64,000 bases of DNA. Source: Candidatus Zixiibacteriota bacterium. GTDB lineage: Bacteria; Zixibacteria; MSB-5A5; GN15; FEB-12. Positions 54,936 to 62,274 of this stretch are shown here, piece after piece. Position 1 is the stretch's first letter, and each line of letters begins with the position of its first letter. The DNA lies in NCBI GenBank assembly GCA_022571845.1, contig JACZXB010000004.1:1-64000 (forward strand), given 5' to 3'. The notes under the pieces are model-generated. The model was not told where the DNA came from, searched no databases, and saw only the letters and a list, made by a program, of their open reading frames with translations. Made by a program: the position numbers and the translations under genes.

Positions 54936-54988
54936 TTTTTACCTCCCTTTGGACGTTTTGGTCTCTCAACGGCTTGAGACTATAGTCC

Positions 54989-55561
54989 TCAAGCAGGGTT
55001 ATAGTTATATTTCGTCATAGCCAGTTCTAGTCCATGGCCGAGGGCAAATATAACGGCTTCTGCGGCAACTCCAAGCATTTTATTTAGCTCTGATTGCTCT
55101 TTCTGATCGAACTTAGCCAGTACAAAATCCACTTCATTAATATCGTCAGGAATCGGACCAATCCCCAGACGCAGCCGGGGGAAATCTTCGGTCTGAAGTT
55201 CCTCAATTATCGATTCCAGCCCGTTATGCCCTCCTGCTGAGCCTCCTGCCCGAAACCGGATAGCACCCAATGGCAGATTGAAATCGTCGACAATTACCAT
55301 CAGATTGTCTGGCTTTAGCTCATAGCTCTCTAATATCTCCCTTGCAGAATAGCCGGAGCCATTCATCATCGTAGTAGGCTTGACCAGATAAATCGGGCTG
55401 TCCTGATAATCTGCATTACTGATTGTTGAATACTTCAATTCTGCAGGCATTGATGATTTTAATTCCTGCCCCAAAAAGAAAATAACTTCGAACCCGACAT
55501 TATGCCGGCTGCCTTGATATTTCTCCCCGATATTCCCTAATCCGATAATAGCCTTAATCAT
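54989..55561 (-). CDS. pth: Peptidyl-tRNA hydrolase
   Basis: 190 residues from the ATG at 55561 (MIKAIIGLGNIGEKYQGSRH); the TTG at 55582 adds 7 doubtful residues. It recycles peptidyl-tRNA released from ribosomes. Active-site elements: GLGNIG...YQGSRHNVGF (Asn and His), YLVKPTTMMNGSG (Asn), VDDFNLPLGAIRFRAGGSAGGHNGL. Length is as expected. It lies upstream of rpsF, with which it is often linked. Confidence 0.94.
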   Translation of the reverse strand: MIKAIIGLGNIGEKYQGSRHNVGFEVIFFLGQELKSSMPAELKYSTISNADYQDSPIYLVKPTTMMNGSGYSAREILESYELKPDNLMVIVDDFNLPLGAIRFRAGGSAGGHNGLESIIEELQTEDFPRLRLGIGPIPDDINEVDFVLAKFDQKEQSELNKMLGVAAEAVIFALGHGLELAMTKYNYNPA

Positions 55562-55642
55562 TGCGGGAGTATTAATCCGCAATTTTAGACTACTAAATCA
55601 ATAAAAAGAAAATCTGCTGAATTCTTGAATTTGTAAGTGAAT

Positions 55643-56641
55643 TTAGCGCTTGGTAGAGGCGAAATCCGACATATCGTTCAAAATATATTTCTGAGGATTT
55701 AAGAATTTACCGTTTCGGATAATTTCGTAATGCAGATGAGGGCCGGTGGAATAACCGGTTGAACCCATCAATCCAATTACCTGACCACGCTTTACGCTCT
55801 GACCTCTTTTGACAAGTACCTTGGCGAGATGGCCGTAACGGGTACGGTAGCCGTAACCATGATTGATAGTTATCAGCTTACCCAGGGCAGTACTACTCGA
55901 GATAATTTTAATTTTACCGTCGGCGGTTGCGATAATAGGTGTATTGGTATGATTGGCGATATCTGTGCCCCGGTGCATCTGTTTATAGCCGGTGAAAGGG
56001 TCATATTTCAAGCCGTAGCCGCGGGAGCTCCAGCCGTTGGTTGGCCAGATTGACGGTGTATGTCTCAGTTTGGTTTTTATATTCAAGAGAGCATTTTCAA
56101 CTTCTTCATATTTCTCTAATTCGAACTTAGATAAACGAAGCAGACGGTCAACTTCCATCTCGGTAATGTAGGCTTCCTTTTCGATAATAGAAAGTTGGGC
56201 GATCTGATCCGGTTCCGGTCCGCCGATACCTAACTGCCGCTCTTCGGGATTAATCTCAGGTAGATTAAAAAGCGCTCTCAGCTTCACTTCTTTGGAGACT
56301 AACTCTGTATAACGGTCTTCAACTTCGACCAGATTCCAGCGAAGCTGCTCATAGCTTTCTGAGAGCTTTTTGTTTTCGGCCTGAAGCTGGCTGAGCTGTC
56401 CTGCGGAAACTTTATTACTAAAGAAATTTGCTGAAAAATAGAAACTGCCCACTAAAAGCAGCAATGCAAAGCCCAAAACAGTATAGACTGTTGATTTGGC
56501 AATGCTCAACTCTCTGGGAGTACCCGAAGAATCCGGAATATAAAGAAATGTAAGTCTGTTATTCTTCAATTTTCTGGCTCTAAACTTAATTATTCTGACT
56601 CTTTCCAACCTACTGTCTTTCCTTTCAACATTAAACTGCAA
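55643..56641 (-). CDS. Membrane-anchored M23 (LytM-type) peptidase
   Basis: Up to 332 residues. A membrane helix (~51-72), a coiled coil (~80-190), then a LytM zinc peptidase domain: H223-x3-D227 (MHRGTDIA) and H302-x-H304 (GPHLHYE), preceded by SSRGYGLKYDPFTG. All metal ligands are present, so it is probably an active peptidoglycan endopeptidase. The first codon shown is a TTG at 56641. The promoter at 56656-56684 would leave only ~8 nt of leader, so an internal start (e.g. TTG 56608 after GAAAGGAAAG) is possible. Confidence 0.9.
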   Translation of the reverse strand: MQFNVERKDSRLERVRIIKFRARKLKNNRLTFLYIPDSSGTPRELSIAKSTVYTVLGFALLLLVGSFYFSANFFSNKVSAGQLSQLQAENKKLSESYEQLRWNLVEVEDRYTELVSKEVKLRALFNLPEINPEERQLGIGGPEPDQIAQLSIIEKEAYITEMEVDRLLRLSKFELEKYEEVENALLNIKTKLRHTPSIWPTNGWSSRGYGLKYDPFTGYKQMHRGTDIANHTNTPIIATADGKIKIISSSTALGKLITINHGYGYRTRYGHLAKVLVKRGQSVKRGQVIGLMGSTGYSTGPHLHYEIIRNGKFLNPQKYILNDMSDFASTKR

Positions 56642-56655
56642 TTACACAGCTGCTG

Positions 56656-56684
56656 AAAGTAGGCTAGAGGTTGCTATCTGTCAA
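56656..56684 (-). promoter_or_regulatory. Promoter for the M23 peptidase / pth-rpsF run
   Basis: On the minus strand TTGACA (56684-56679) and TACTTT (56661-56656) are separated by 17 nt. Confidence 0.55.
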
Positions 56685-56703
56685 GAAATTTGTCCTATGT
56701 CAA

Positions 56704-56850
56704 CTATTTTACCAGATTGTATTCCCGGCTAAGTATCTTATTGACAACCTTTACCAGTTTTTCGGATTCAAGATTCTGCAAACTGTATAGATGCCAATAG
56801 GTTTTCTTAGCTACCGGAAATCTAACCTGCTTTTTCTTTTCTTCTGGCAC
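56704..56850 (-). CDS. 48-residue small basic protein, unrecognised
   Basis: An unreported short frame that looks coding. GTG at 56850 is preceded by AAGGA with 7 nt spacing. The translation MPEEKKKQVRFPVAKKTYW continues into a regular amphipathic helix (LESEKLVKVVNKILSREYNLVK) and stops at TAG 56704. Leu/Lys/Glu composition and heptad spacing fit a folded helix-turn-helix or coiled coil rather than random sequence. It lies upstream of the M23 gene. An imperfect inverted repeat (about 56917-56945, GGTTGGACTG...AGTTCCAATCC) lies in front of it and could be its operator. No family is recognised. Confidence 0.5.
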   Translation of the reverse strand: MPEEKKKQVRFPVAKKTYWHLYSLQNLESEKLVKVVNKILSREYNLVK

Positions 56851-57001
56851 AGGTCTATCCTTTCTGAGTGTCCTCCACCCCAAAGGATTTGCTATGCACT
56901 AATACTTAATCGGGCGGTTGGACTGAATAATTTAGTTCCAATCCGACTAATGCACAGATTATGCCAAAAAAGGTCGCCAGTCCTCTTTTTTTGAAATTTA
57001 A

Positions 57002-57045
57002 CTTGTTGCTATACAACAAGATAGGCTGTTCAAAATATGAACAGC
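57002..57045. other. Two adjacent perfect hairpins, function unknown
   Basis: CTTGTTG/CAACAAG (7 bp, 57002-57020) and GCTGTTCA/TGAACAGC (8 bp, 57025-57045) stand side by side and are followed by TAACTTTT. They could be a terminator or part of an RNA. The rest of 56851-57167 shows nothing I can name. Confidence 0.35.
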
Positions 57046-57167
57046 TAACTTTTGAGCCTCATTAAGCTGATTATTATGGCAATCTCCCCATTAATTGAAG
57101 CTAAAACGGCAGTATATGCTATTTGAGCCAATTGACGGCCGGTCGGAATAGCTGTAGATTCGGCTCA

Positions 57168-57208
57168 TTAAAGGGGCAGACGGGGACACGCTTAGGTGGC
57201 CGCCCACG
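57168..57208 (+). repeat. Palindromic repeat family F
   Basis: TTAAAGGGGCAGACGGGGAC...GGTGGCCGCCCACG. Similar copies are at 58535-58574 and, inverted, at 38896-38929. Confidence 0.75.
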
Positions 57209-57240
57209 CAATAGAGTCATACTGAGCGGAGTCGAAGTAT

Positions 57241-57360
57241 GAGCGGACATAGTCCCACGTATTCGAGGGAGTCGAAGTATGAGCGGACAAAGCCCCACGT
57301 ATTCGAGGGAGTCGAAGTATGAGCGGACATAGTCCCACGTATTCGAGGGATTAGATGTAT
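57241..57360 (+). repeat. Three exact-period 40-nt tandem repeats (family B derived)
   Basis: Unit GAGCGGACATAGTCCCACGT followed by ATTCGAGGGAGTCGAAGTAT. Copies at 57241, 57281 and 57321 differ by 2 and 3-4 bases. A truncated family B element (from 57216) precedes the array. Confidence 0.93.
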
Positions 57361-57370
57361 GCGATAAATT

Positions 57371-57510
57371 GTCATTCCCGCTTTAGTCCCTATGAGGGGA
57401 GCAGTCGGGAATCCATCTTGTCGTCTGGGTGCCCCACCCCACGGGACTTTGCCATTTATGCCGGGTTCTTGAGCGAAGCCGAGGGGCGTCACCCTGAGCT
57501 TGTCGAAAGG
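57371..57510. repeat. Repeat cluster: families C, E and B
   Basis: C is at 57371-57419 (GTCATTCCCGCTTTAGTCCC...GGGAATCCATCTT). E is at 57426-57460, an exact 35-nt inverted match to 25526-25560. A short B is at 57488-57510. Confidence 0.85.
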
Positions 57511-57523
57511 GGCAAATAAAAAC

Positions 57524-57566
57524 AATTGGAGAAATTTATAATATGACTGAGCTAAAAGACAAAACC
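57524..57566 (+). repeat. Duplicate of the SDR gene start
   Basis: 43 nt about 84% identical to 57611-57653. It includes the RBS region AATTGGAGAAATT and the first eight codons (MTELKDKT versus MTNLKDKT in the gene). A family E repeat interrupts it and a stop follows at 57606. Confidence 0.88.
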
Positions 57567-57569
57567 TCC

Positions 57570-57598
57570 GGGGTGGCCCACCTTTTAGGTGGGTTCCC
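57570..57598 (+). repeat. Palindromic repeat family E
   Basis: GGGTGGCCCACC-TTTTA-GGTGGGTTCCC, lying between the duplicated and the real start of the SDR gene. Confidence 0.8.
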
Positions 57599-57629
57599 GT
57601 CAAAATAGAAAATTGGAGAAATTGAAAAT

Positions 57630-58391
57630 ATGACCAACCTCAAAGACAAGACCGTACTCATAACCGGAGCCTCGGCCGGAATCGGTGAAGCCATTGCCCG
57701 GGAATTTGCTTCAAACGGCTCTCGGCTGATTTTAATAGCCCGCCGGTTCGAACGGCTCGAGAAACTAGCCGAAGAATTAAAGACCGAAACTCATCTGATC
57801 AAACTCGATATCAGAAACCGTGAAGCTGTCGAAAAAGCTCTTTTATCCCTGCCCGAAAGCTATCAGTCGATTGATATTCTGGTTAATAACGCCGGTCTTT
57901 CGCGAGACCTGGGCAAAATTTACGAAGCCAACCCCGACGGCTGGGAAGATATGATAGACACTAATATCAAAGGTCTGCTCTATATCAGCCGGGTGGTCTT
58001 AATCGGCATGGTCGAAAGAAACAGCGGGCATATTATAAATATCGGCTCGATTGCCGGACACGAAGTCTATCCCAAAGGCCATGTTTATTGCGCCACTAAG
58101 TTTGCCGTTGATGCAATTACTAAAGGCATGAGAATGGATTTGTTTGACAAAAATATCAGAGTTTCGACAATCGACCCGGGACTGGTTGAAACGGAGTTTT
58201 CCGAAGTCCGCTTTTACGGCGACAAAGAACGCGCCAAAAAAGTCTATCAGGGCTACAAAGCGCTGGAAGCAAAAGATATTGCCGAGTCAGTCGTCTGGGT
58301 AGCTTCGCGCCCCTCCCATGTCCAGATCGCCGAGATGATAATATTACCGTCTGACCAGGCCTCCGCCGCGGTGTTGAACCGGAGGGAGTGA
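57630..58391 (+). CDS. Short-chain dehydrogenase/reductase (YdfG-like)
   Basis: 253 residues of the classical SDR family, closest in motif spelling to YdfG/serine 3-dehydrogenase-type NADP enzymes. Cofactor fold TGASAGIGEAIAREF, with RR at 38-39 (IARRFERLEKLAEEL) suggesting NADP preference. NNAG is at ~86-89, catalytic Ser in INIGSIAGHEVYP, and Tyr/Lys in YCATK. The C-terminus PSHVQIAEMIILPSDQAS is typical of the YdfG group. Substrate is not decided by sequence. A near-copy of its start lies 87 nt upstream. Confidence 0.92.
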   Translation: MTNLKDKTVLITGASAGIGEAIAREFASNGSRLILIARRFERLEKLAEELKTETHLIKLDIRNREAVEKALLSLPESYQSIDILVNNAGLSRDLGKIYEANPDGWEDMIDTNIKGLLYISRVVLIGMVERNSGHIINIGSIAGHEVYPKGHVYCATKFAVDAITKGMRMDLFDKNIRVSTIDPGLVETEFSEVRFYGDKERAKKVYQGYKALEAKDIAESVVWVASRPSHVQIAEMIILPSDQASAAVLNRRE

Positions 58392-58397
58392 AATATT

Positions 58398-58574
58398 CAT
58401 CCTGAGCTTGCCTTGGTCCTGAGCGAAGTCGAAGGGTCGAAAGGAGTCTTCATCTGGGTGCCCACTTCATTCCGTCATTCCGGCGTATGCGGGAATCCAG
58501 CCGGTAATAAGAGCAGGAAAGTTGGAATCAAAGTAAAAGGGACAGATGGAGACACGCCATGGCGGCCGCCCACG
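58398..58574. repeat. Repeat cluster: families B, C and F
   Basis: B is at 58398-58440 (CATCCTGAGCTTGCC...GAAGTCGAAGGGTCGA), C at 58474-58500 (GTCATTCCGGCG/GCGGGAATCCAG) and F at 58535-58574 (AAAGGGACAGATGGAGACAC...GGCGGCCGCCCACG). There is no gene between the SDR and the lipoprotein. Confidence 0.8.
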
Positions 58575-58692
58575 AAACTGATTCCATTATTGATTAATTC
58601 AAAAGACCCTGCCATAAAGTTGCATTAATTTTGTACTGTCTACAGTATCACCTCCCTTGTGATTTCTAAGGAATCGCAATCGCAACACCCGT

Positions 58693-59664
58693 TTACATAG
58701 TAACCTGCTGCAGCCCTGTGCCATCAAGGTTAATTCGCCATATGTGAATCAGGAAGTCGCTTGCAACACGTGCGAATAATAAGGTTGAACCATCGGGTGA
58801 GATATCCATGCTGCCTTGACCATCTACCAGATACCTCGTATTCCCGCTCAAATCCGCAACGAATATTTCCCCTTTTGAATTGTTATAAACAATACTCTGA
58901 CCATCATGAGTCCATATAGGATGTCTTCCTTGAAAACCAGTACATTGCTGTGAGGAATCATTGAATAGATAATAGCATATTGTTTTCCCGCTGAAAACCA
59001 ACTTGCTTCCATCTTGAGAAACGGAGGGCTCGGTGCCATCTGTAATTGCCTCAACACTACTATCTATGAGCGAATATCGATAGATACCAGAGGAGTGAGT
59101 TGAGTCAATTGTAGGTCCAACGTAAAACAGATATTTTCCGTCTTTTGAAACATCAAATGCAGGCAAGTATGTCGATATGCCAAGTGACCTGACGATTTGT
59201 GAACCCAGATGATACAAAACAAGCTCACCGCCACCGTACAGTCCTGTGTTAATTATGAGCTCACTGTCCCCAGTTAACCATTCCACTTTGGGACCTAGGA
59301 CACCAGTTGGAAATTTTTGTTCGCCGGTTGAATCACTAATGTAAATGCCAAGTGCTGCATTTCCCATGCTATCAAAAGCGCTCAAAAATGCTATCCGTTC
59401 GCCATTGTTGGAGAAAGCTGGATTGGTTTCGGCTATATTGGGTACAGGCGTCGGAAGAAAAGAACGTGGTTCGTCATCTTCGCAGCCACAGGCGAGCCCG
59501 AAGGTGAGCATTATGGGGAAAATCAACAGAGATGATAAAAGCTGTTTGAAGCAAGTGGCTGGGTAAATGTACTCTTTCATGTGAAACCTAGAGGAGCGCA
59601 GAATTTTCTCGAAATGAGTTCCCATAAGCGTAGTATAGCCGGATGCGGATTTGCGCACTAACAT
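58693..59664 (-). CDS. PD40/TolB-like beta-propeller lipoprotein
   Basis: 323 residues. PD40/WD40-like repeats of the TolB type: NPAFSNNGERIAFLSAFD, PAFDVSKDGKYLFYVG, PSVSQDGSKLVFSG, PIWTHDGQSIVYNN, MDISPDGSTLLFARV. A lipobox is present (FGLACGC, Cys59 or Cys61). A perfect AGGAGG 7 nt before ATG 59664 supports the long start, yet this leaves an unusually long ~40-residue N-region. ATG 59580 (MKEYIY) would give a normal signal but has no RBS. The C-terminal IWRINLDGTGLQQVT is also typical of TolB-like proteins. Confidence 0.8.
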   Translation of the reverse strand: MLVRKSASGYTTLMGTHFEKILRSSRFHMKEYIYPATCFKQLLSSLLIFPIMLTFGLACGCEDDEPRSFLPTPVPNIAETNPAFSNNGERIAFLSAFDSMGNAALGIYISDSTGEQKFPTGVLGPKVEWLTGDSELIINTGLYGGGELVLYHLGSQIVRSLGISTYLPAFDVSKDGKYLFYVGPTIDSTHSSGIYRYSLIDSSVEAITDGTEPSVSQDGSKLVFSGKTICYYLFNDSSQQCTGFQGRHPIWTHDGQSIVYNNSKGEIFVADLSGNTRYLVDGQGSMDISPDGSTLLFARVASDFLIHIWRINLDGTGLQQVTM

Positions 59665-60088
59665 TAGAACACCTCCTGTATCCGTAGATTTTTAGTTCTT
59701 TAGAGAATCATTAACATCGATTTTTCACTGATTCTCTGATTCTCTGAATTTCCTTATTTGCCGGGTAGCCCACCATTTATGGCATGGTCCTGAGCGTAGC
59801 CGAAAGGTGAGTTTCAATATCTGCAATAAATATAATCCCTTTGAGACGGTTGTCCCAGCAAAATCCCCACCAAATCGCTACAAAATGCCTCGCTGCACCT
59901 AAATTGTGAGCAATCATCTTCAGAACAAAAAACATATGAAAAATAATATGAGAAAAGTAAAATATGACAAAACGAACCCAATTTGCGGGGTTAGCACCTA
60001 GGCCGACATTGAACATTTCCTTGACGATCTTCGTCTCAATAATTAGGTTGGATTGTATCTAATATCACTTTTTTCAAAGTAGGTCAAG
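59665..60088. other. Intergenic region with a hairpin and a repeat remnant
   Basis: A 9-bp stem AGAGAATCA/TGATTCTCT (59702-59737) lies just upstream of the lipoprotein gene. A family E/B fragment is at 59763-59810. A 79-codon minus-strand frame (59777-60016) is open but has no RBS and no recognisable family, so I do not call it. Confidence 0.4.
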
Positions 60089-60568
60089 ATGAGAGCAATT
60101 GTATTTCTAGTGACTTGCCTGGCTATCTTAATAACGACTTCATGCGGCGATAAGGCTGTAACTCCCTATCAACCATCTGAAACTGAAACACAAATAATCG
60201 GCAATTGATTATGGCAAGAATCATGCGGGGGAATCGCCGGTACTTGCACCGACAGTTCCGCATTCGGTAGTGAGGGTATCACTTTCACAAAAGAGGGCTT
60301 ATCTTTTCAGTGGTGTCCCGTTTGTTATCCACTTTTGGTTGACTACAAAATAGTACAAAAGAAATCCTATACTTATGGTCAGGATACTATTGTAACAGCA
60401 ATCGTAAGAACATTTGAAGATTCGCCTCTTATCGATTTGATTATTAAACAGCTTGATGACACCGCACTTACTCTTATACAAGACTGTGGCGACTGTTATG
60501 TAATATCTTATTCCAGGATTCGAACTTCAGATATAACTATAGTTAACCCGGGTGGTGTCGGCCCCTAG
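60089..60568 (+). pseudogene. Lipoprotein gene interrupted by an in-frame TGA
   Basis: ATG at 60089 gives a lipoprotein signal (MRAIVFLVTCLAILITTSC, lipobox Cys19). The frame reaches TGA at 60206-60208, then stays open in the same frame to 60568: ...IIGN*LWQESCGGIAG...IVNPGGVGP, 160 codons in all. Related FCB lipoproteins have a Trp in IxGxWxWxxSxGGIAG, so TGG to TGA is the simplest explanation. Other genes in the window use TGG normally. It may be a pseudogene, a sequencing error or readthrough. Confidence 0.65.
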
Positions 60569-60571
60569 GCC

Positions 60572-60724
60572 GGGTGGCCCGCTATTCATGGTGGGTTGCT
60601 GGGTCACCCTTCGACCCCCTAGAAATACTAGGGACCAAGTAGGCAGGCTCAGGATGACGAATAGAAAGATGGATTCCCGCCTCCGCCCCGTGACTACACG
60701 GGACTAAAGCTGGAAAGACAGACT
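60572..60724. repeat. Repeat cluster: families E, B and C
   Basis: E is at 60572-60597 (GGGTGGCCCGCTATTCATGG). B is at 60603-60659 with a CCCCTAG/CTAGGG loop. C is at 60667-60724, whose last 40 nt are exactly inverted relative to 25268-25307. Confidence 0.85.
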
Positions 60725-60735
60725 TCGTATATACG

Positions 60736-61932
60736 CTAATTCACGCTCTGTCTTATATCGCCGAAGTGGTCGGTGTCGCCGTTCTGTTCGTAATAGTCGT
60801 TATGATAACCATGAATCGGTTTTAACTGGTCCAGCCAGTAGGCCTTGTCGTCGCGATGGCAGACAATCATGCGCTGTTCGTCGCGCGCACTTTTGGCGCG
60901 GTGATATTTGAGATAAATATGCCTTTCATCCACGGCAACTATTTCAATTTTGCCCGACTCGTGAGACATGGCATATTTCAGGCGCTTTGATAAACCGGAG
61001 CATTTTTTCTTGGCCTTTTCAATTTTCTGGTAAGCTTCGACTATCGGCACTTCAAACGGCTCGTTGCCTTCGGTCGGTCTCCCCTGAAAAACATAATACT
61101 GCGGCACGCCCATATAAGAAAGTTCGTTCCACAGCTCAGCCATGACGTCGGGGTCATCGGAGATACCGCGGATAATAGGATTCTGATTAACGCAGATAAC
61201 GCCGGCATCAATTAGCATTGCGACTGCCTCACGTGATTCCGCGGTCAGTTCGCGGGGATGGTCATAGTGGCACATCATATAGATACGTTTATCCGCCGTA
61301 GAATATTTCTTGAACAGCTCCATCAGAGCCGGGTCGTTTATGAATCTGAAGGGGTTAAAGGCCGGCATTTTGGAGCCTATCCTGATAATCTTGAGATGGT
61401 CTATCTCTCTTAGCGAGGCGAAGATTTTTTCTAACTTAGGCGTCTGTAAAATCATCGGGTCACCGCCAGTCAGAAGCACGTTTGAGACTTCCGGGTGATT
61501 TCTGATATATTCCAGACCGCTGCTGATGTCATAGGTGACTTCATCGTTATCGTTCATGAACAGCCGTTTGCGGAAACAATAGCGGCAGTAGGCACCGCAG
61601 ACCTCGTTGACCAAAAGCAAAACAGTCGTGCCATATTTGTGCTGGACACCTTTTTCGACTGTTATAGATTCTTCGTTGGAGGCATCGAGAATCCCCCACT
61701 CATTTAGTTCCCGTTCATCGGGGATGACCAACCTACGAATAGGGTCGTTGGGGTCTTTCCAGTCAATTAGTGAGACATAATAGTCGTTGGTTCTGAAGGC
61801 AAATTTCTGGGCAACTTCTTTGAGCTTTACTTTTTCAGCATCAGATAGGCCCGGCAGCTTGTCAATTTTGAGAATATATTTTGCTCTTTTTCTCTTCTCC
61901 GTACCGTCTTTGATTGGGGGGCTTGAGCTCAT
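60736..61932 (-). CDS. KamA-family radical SAM aminomutase
   Basis: 398 residues. The radical SAM cluster is C112-x3-C116-x2-C119 (CGAYCRYC), followed by FRKRLF. Further lysine 2,3-aminomutase features are NVLLTGGDPMIL, RIGSKMPAFNPFRF, MCHYDHPRELT and VCVNQNPIIRG. It resembles the KamA/EpmB group that uses PLP and S-adenosylmethionine to shift an amino group, but the second half is divergent, so substrate (lysine, glutamate or beta-lysine-type) is open. RBS AAGGAGG lies 8 nt before the ATG. Confidence 0.87.
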   Translation of the reverse strand: MSSSPPIKDGTEKRKRAKYILKIDKLPGLSDAEKVKLKEVAQKFAFRTNDYYVSLIDWKDPNDPIRRLVIPDERELNEWGILDASNEESITVEKGVQHKYGTTVLLLVNEVCGAYCRYCFRKRLFMNDNDEVTYDISSGLEYIRNHPEVSNVLLTGGDPMILQTPKLEKIFASLREIDHLKIIRIGSKMPAFNPFRFINDPALMELFKKYSTADKRIYMMCHYDHPRELTAESREAVAMLIDAGVICVNQNPIIRGISDDPDVMAELWNELSYMGVPQYYVFQGRPTEGNEPFEVPIVEAYQKIEKAKKKCSGLSKRLKYAMSHESGKIEIVAVDERHIYLKYHRAKSARDEQRMIVCHRDDKAYWLDQLKPIHGYHNDYYEQNGDTDHFGDIRQSVN

Positions 61933-62274
61933 CTCCTAAGCCTCCTTTCATTAGATCAAAAAGTTCTACGACTCATTTTATTAGAAGGTCACCGATAATT
62001 TTGCTTCCGGACGCTCGTCATTCGCCGCGGAATTTCCGTGATATTACCCAAGGCGATAAACCTTCCAGTGGGGTTGACCATCTTCGGTCAATAATGAGAA
62101 TCAGGCCAGATAGCTAAATTGAAGCTCTTTATTATTATTCGCCTGTCTATCGTTCTAATATACTAACCAATTGGCGCTCTGGCAAGCTTTGCGGCACAGA
62201 AATCAGCCAGAATCAGGTTGATTTAAGGGCTATATCTATGGAGTTAAGAGAGTTAACCTCATGCGGTAGTGATT
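61933..62274. other. Intergenic region upstream of the KamA-like gene
   Basis: No gene is seen. A 6-bp stem TTGACC/GGTCAA (about 62079-62096) is the only structure I can point to. Confidence 0.35.

Noticed and set aside
57241-57360. CRISPR array
   Set aside because: Perfect tandem 40-nt units with no spacers and no cas genes nearby.
59777-60016. Minus-strand 79-codon frame
   Set aside because: No RBS and no recognised family. It sits in a gap with repeat remnants, so the evidence is insufficient.
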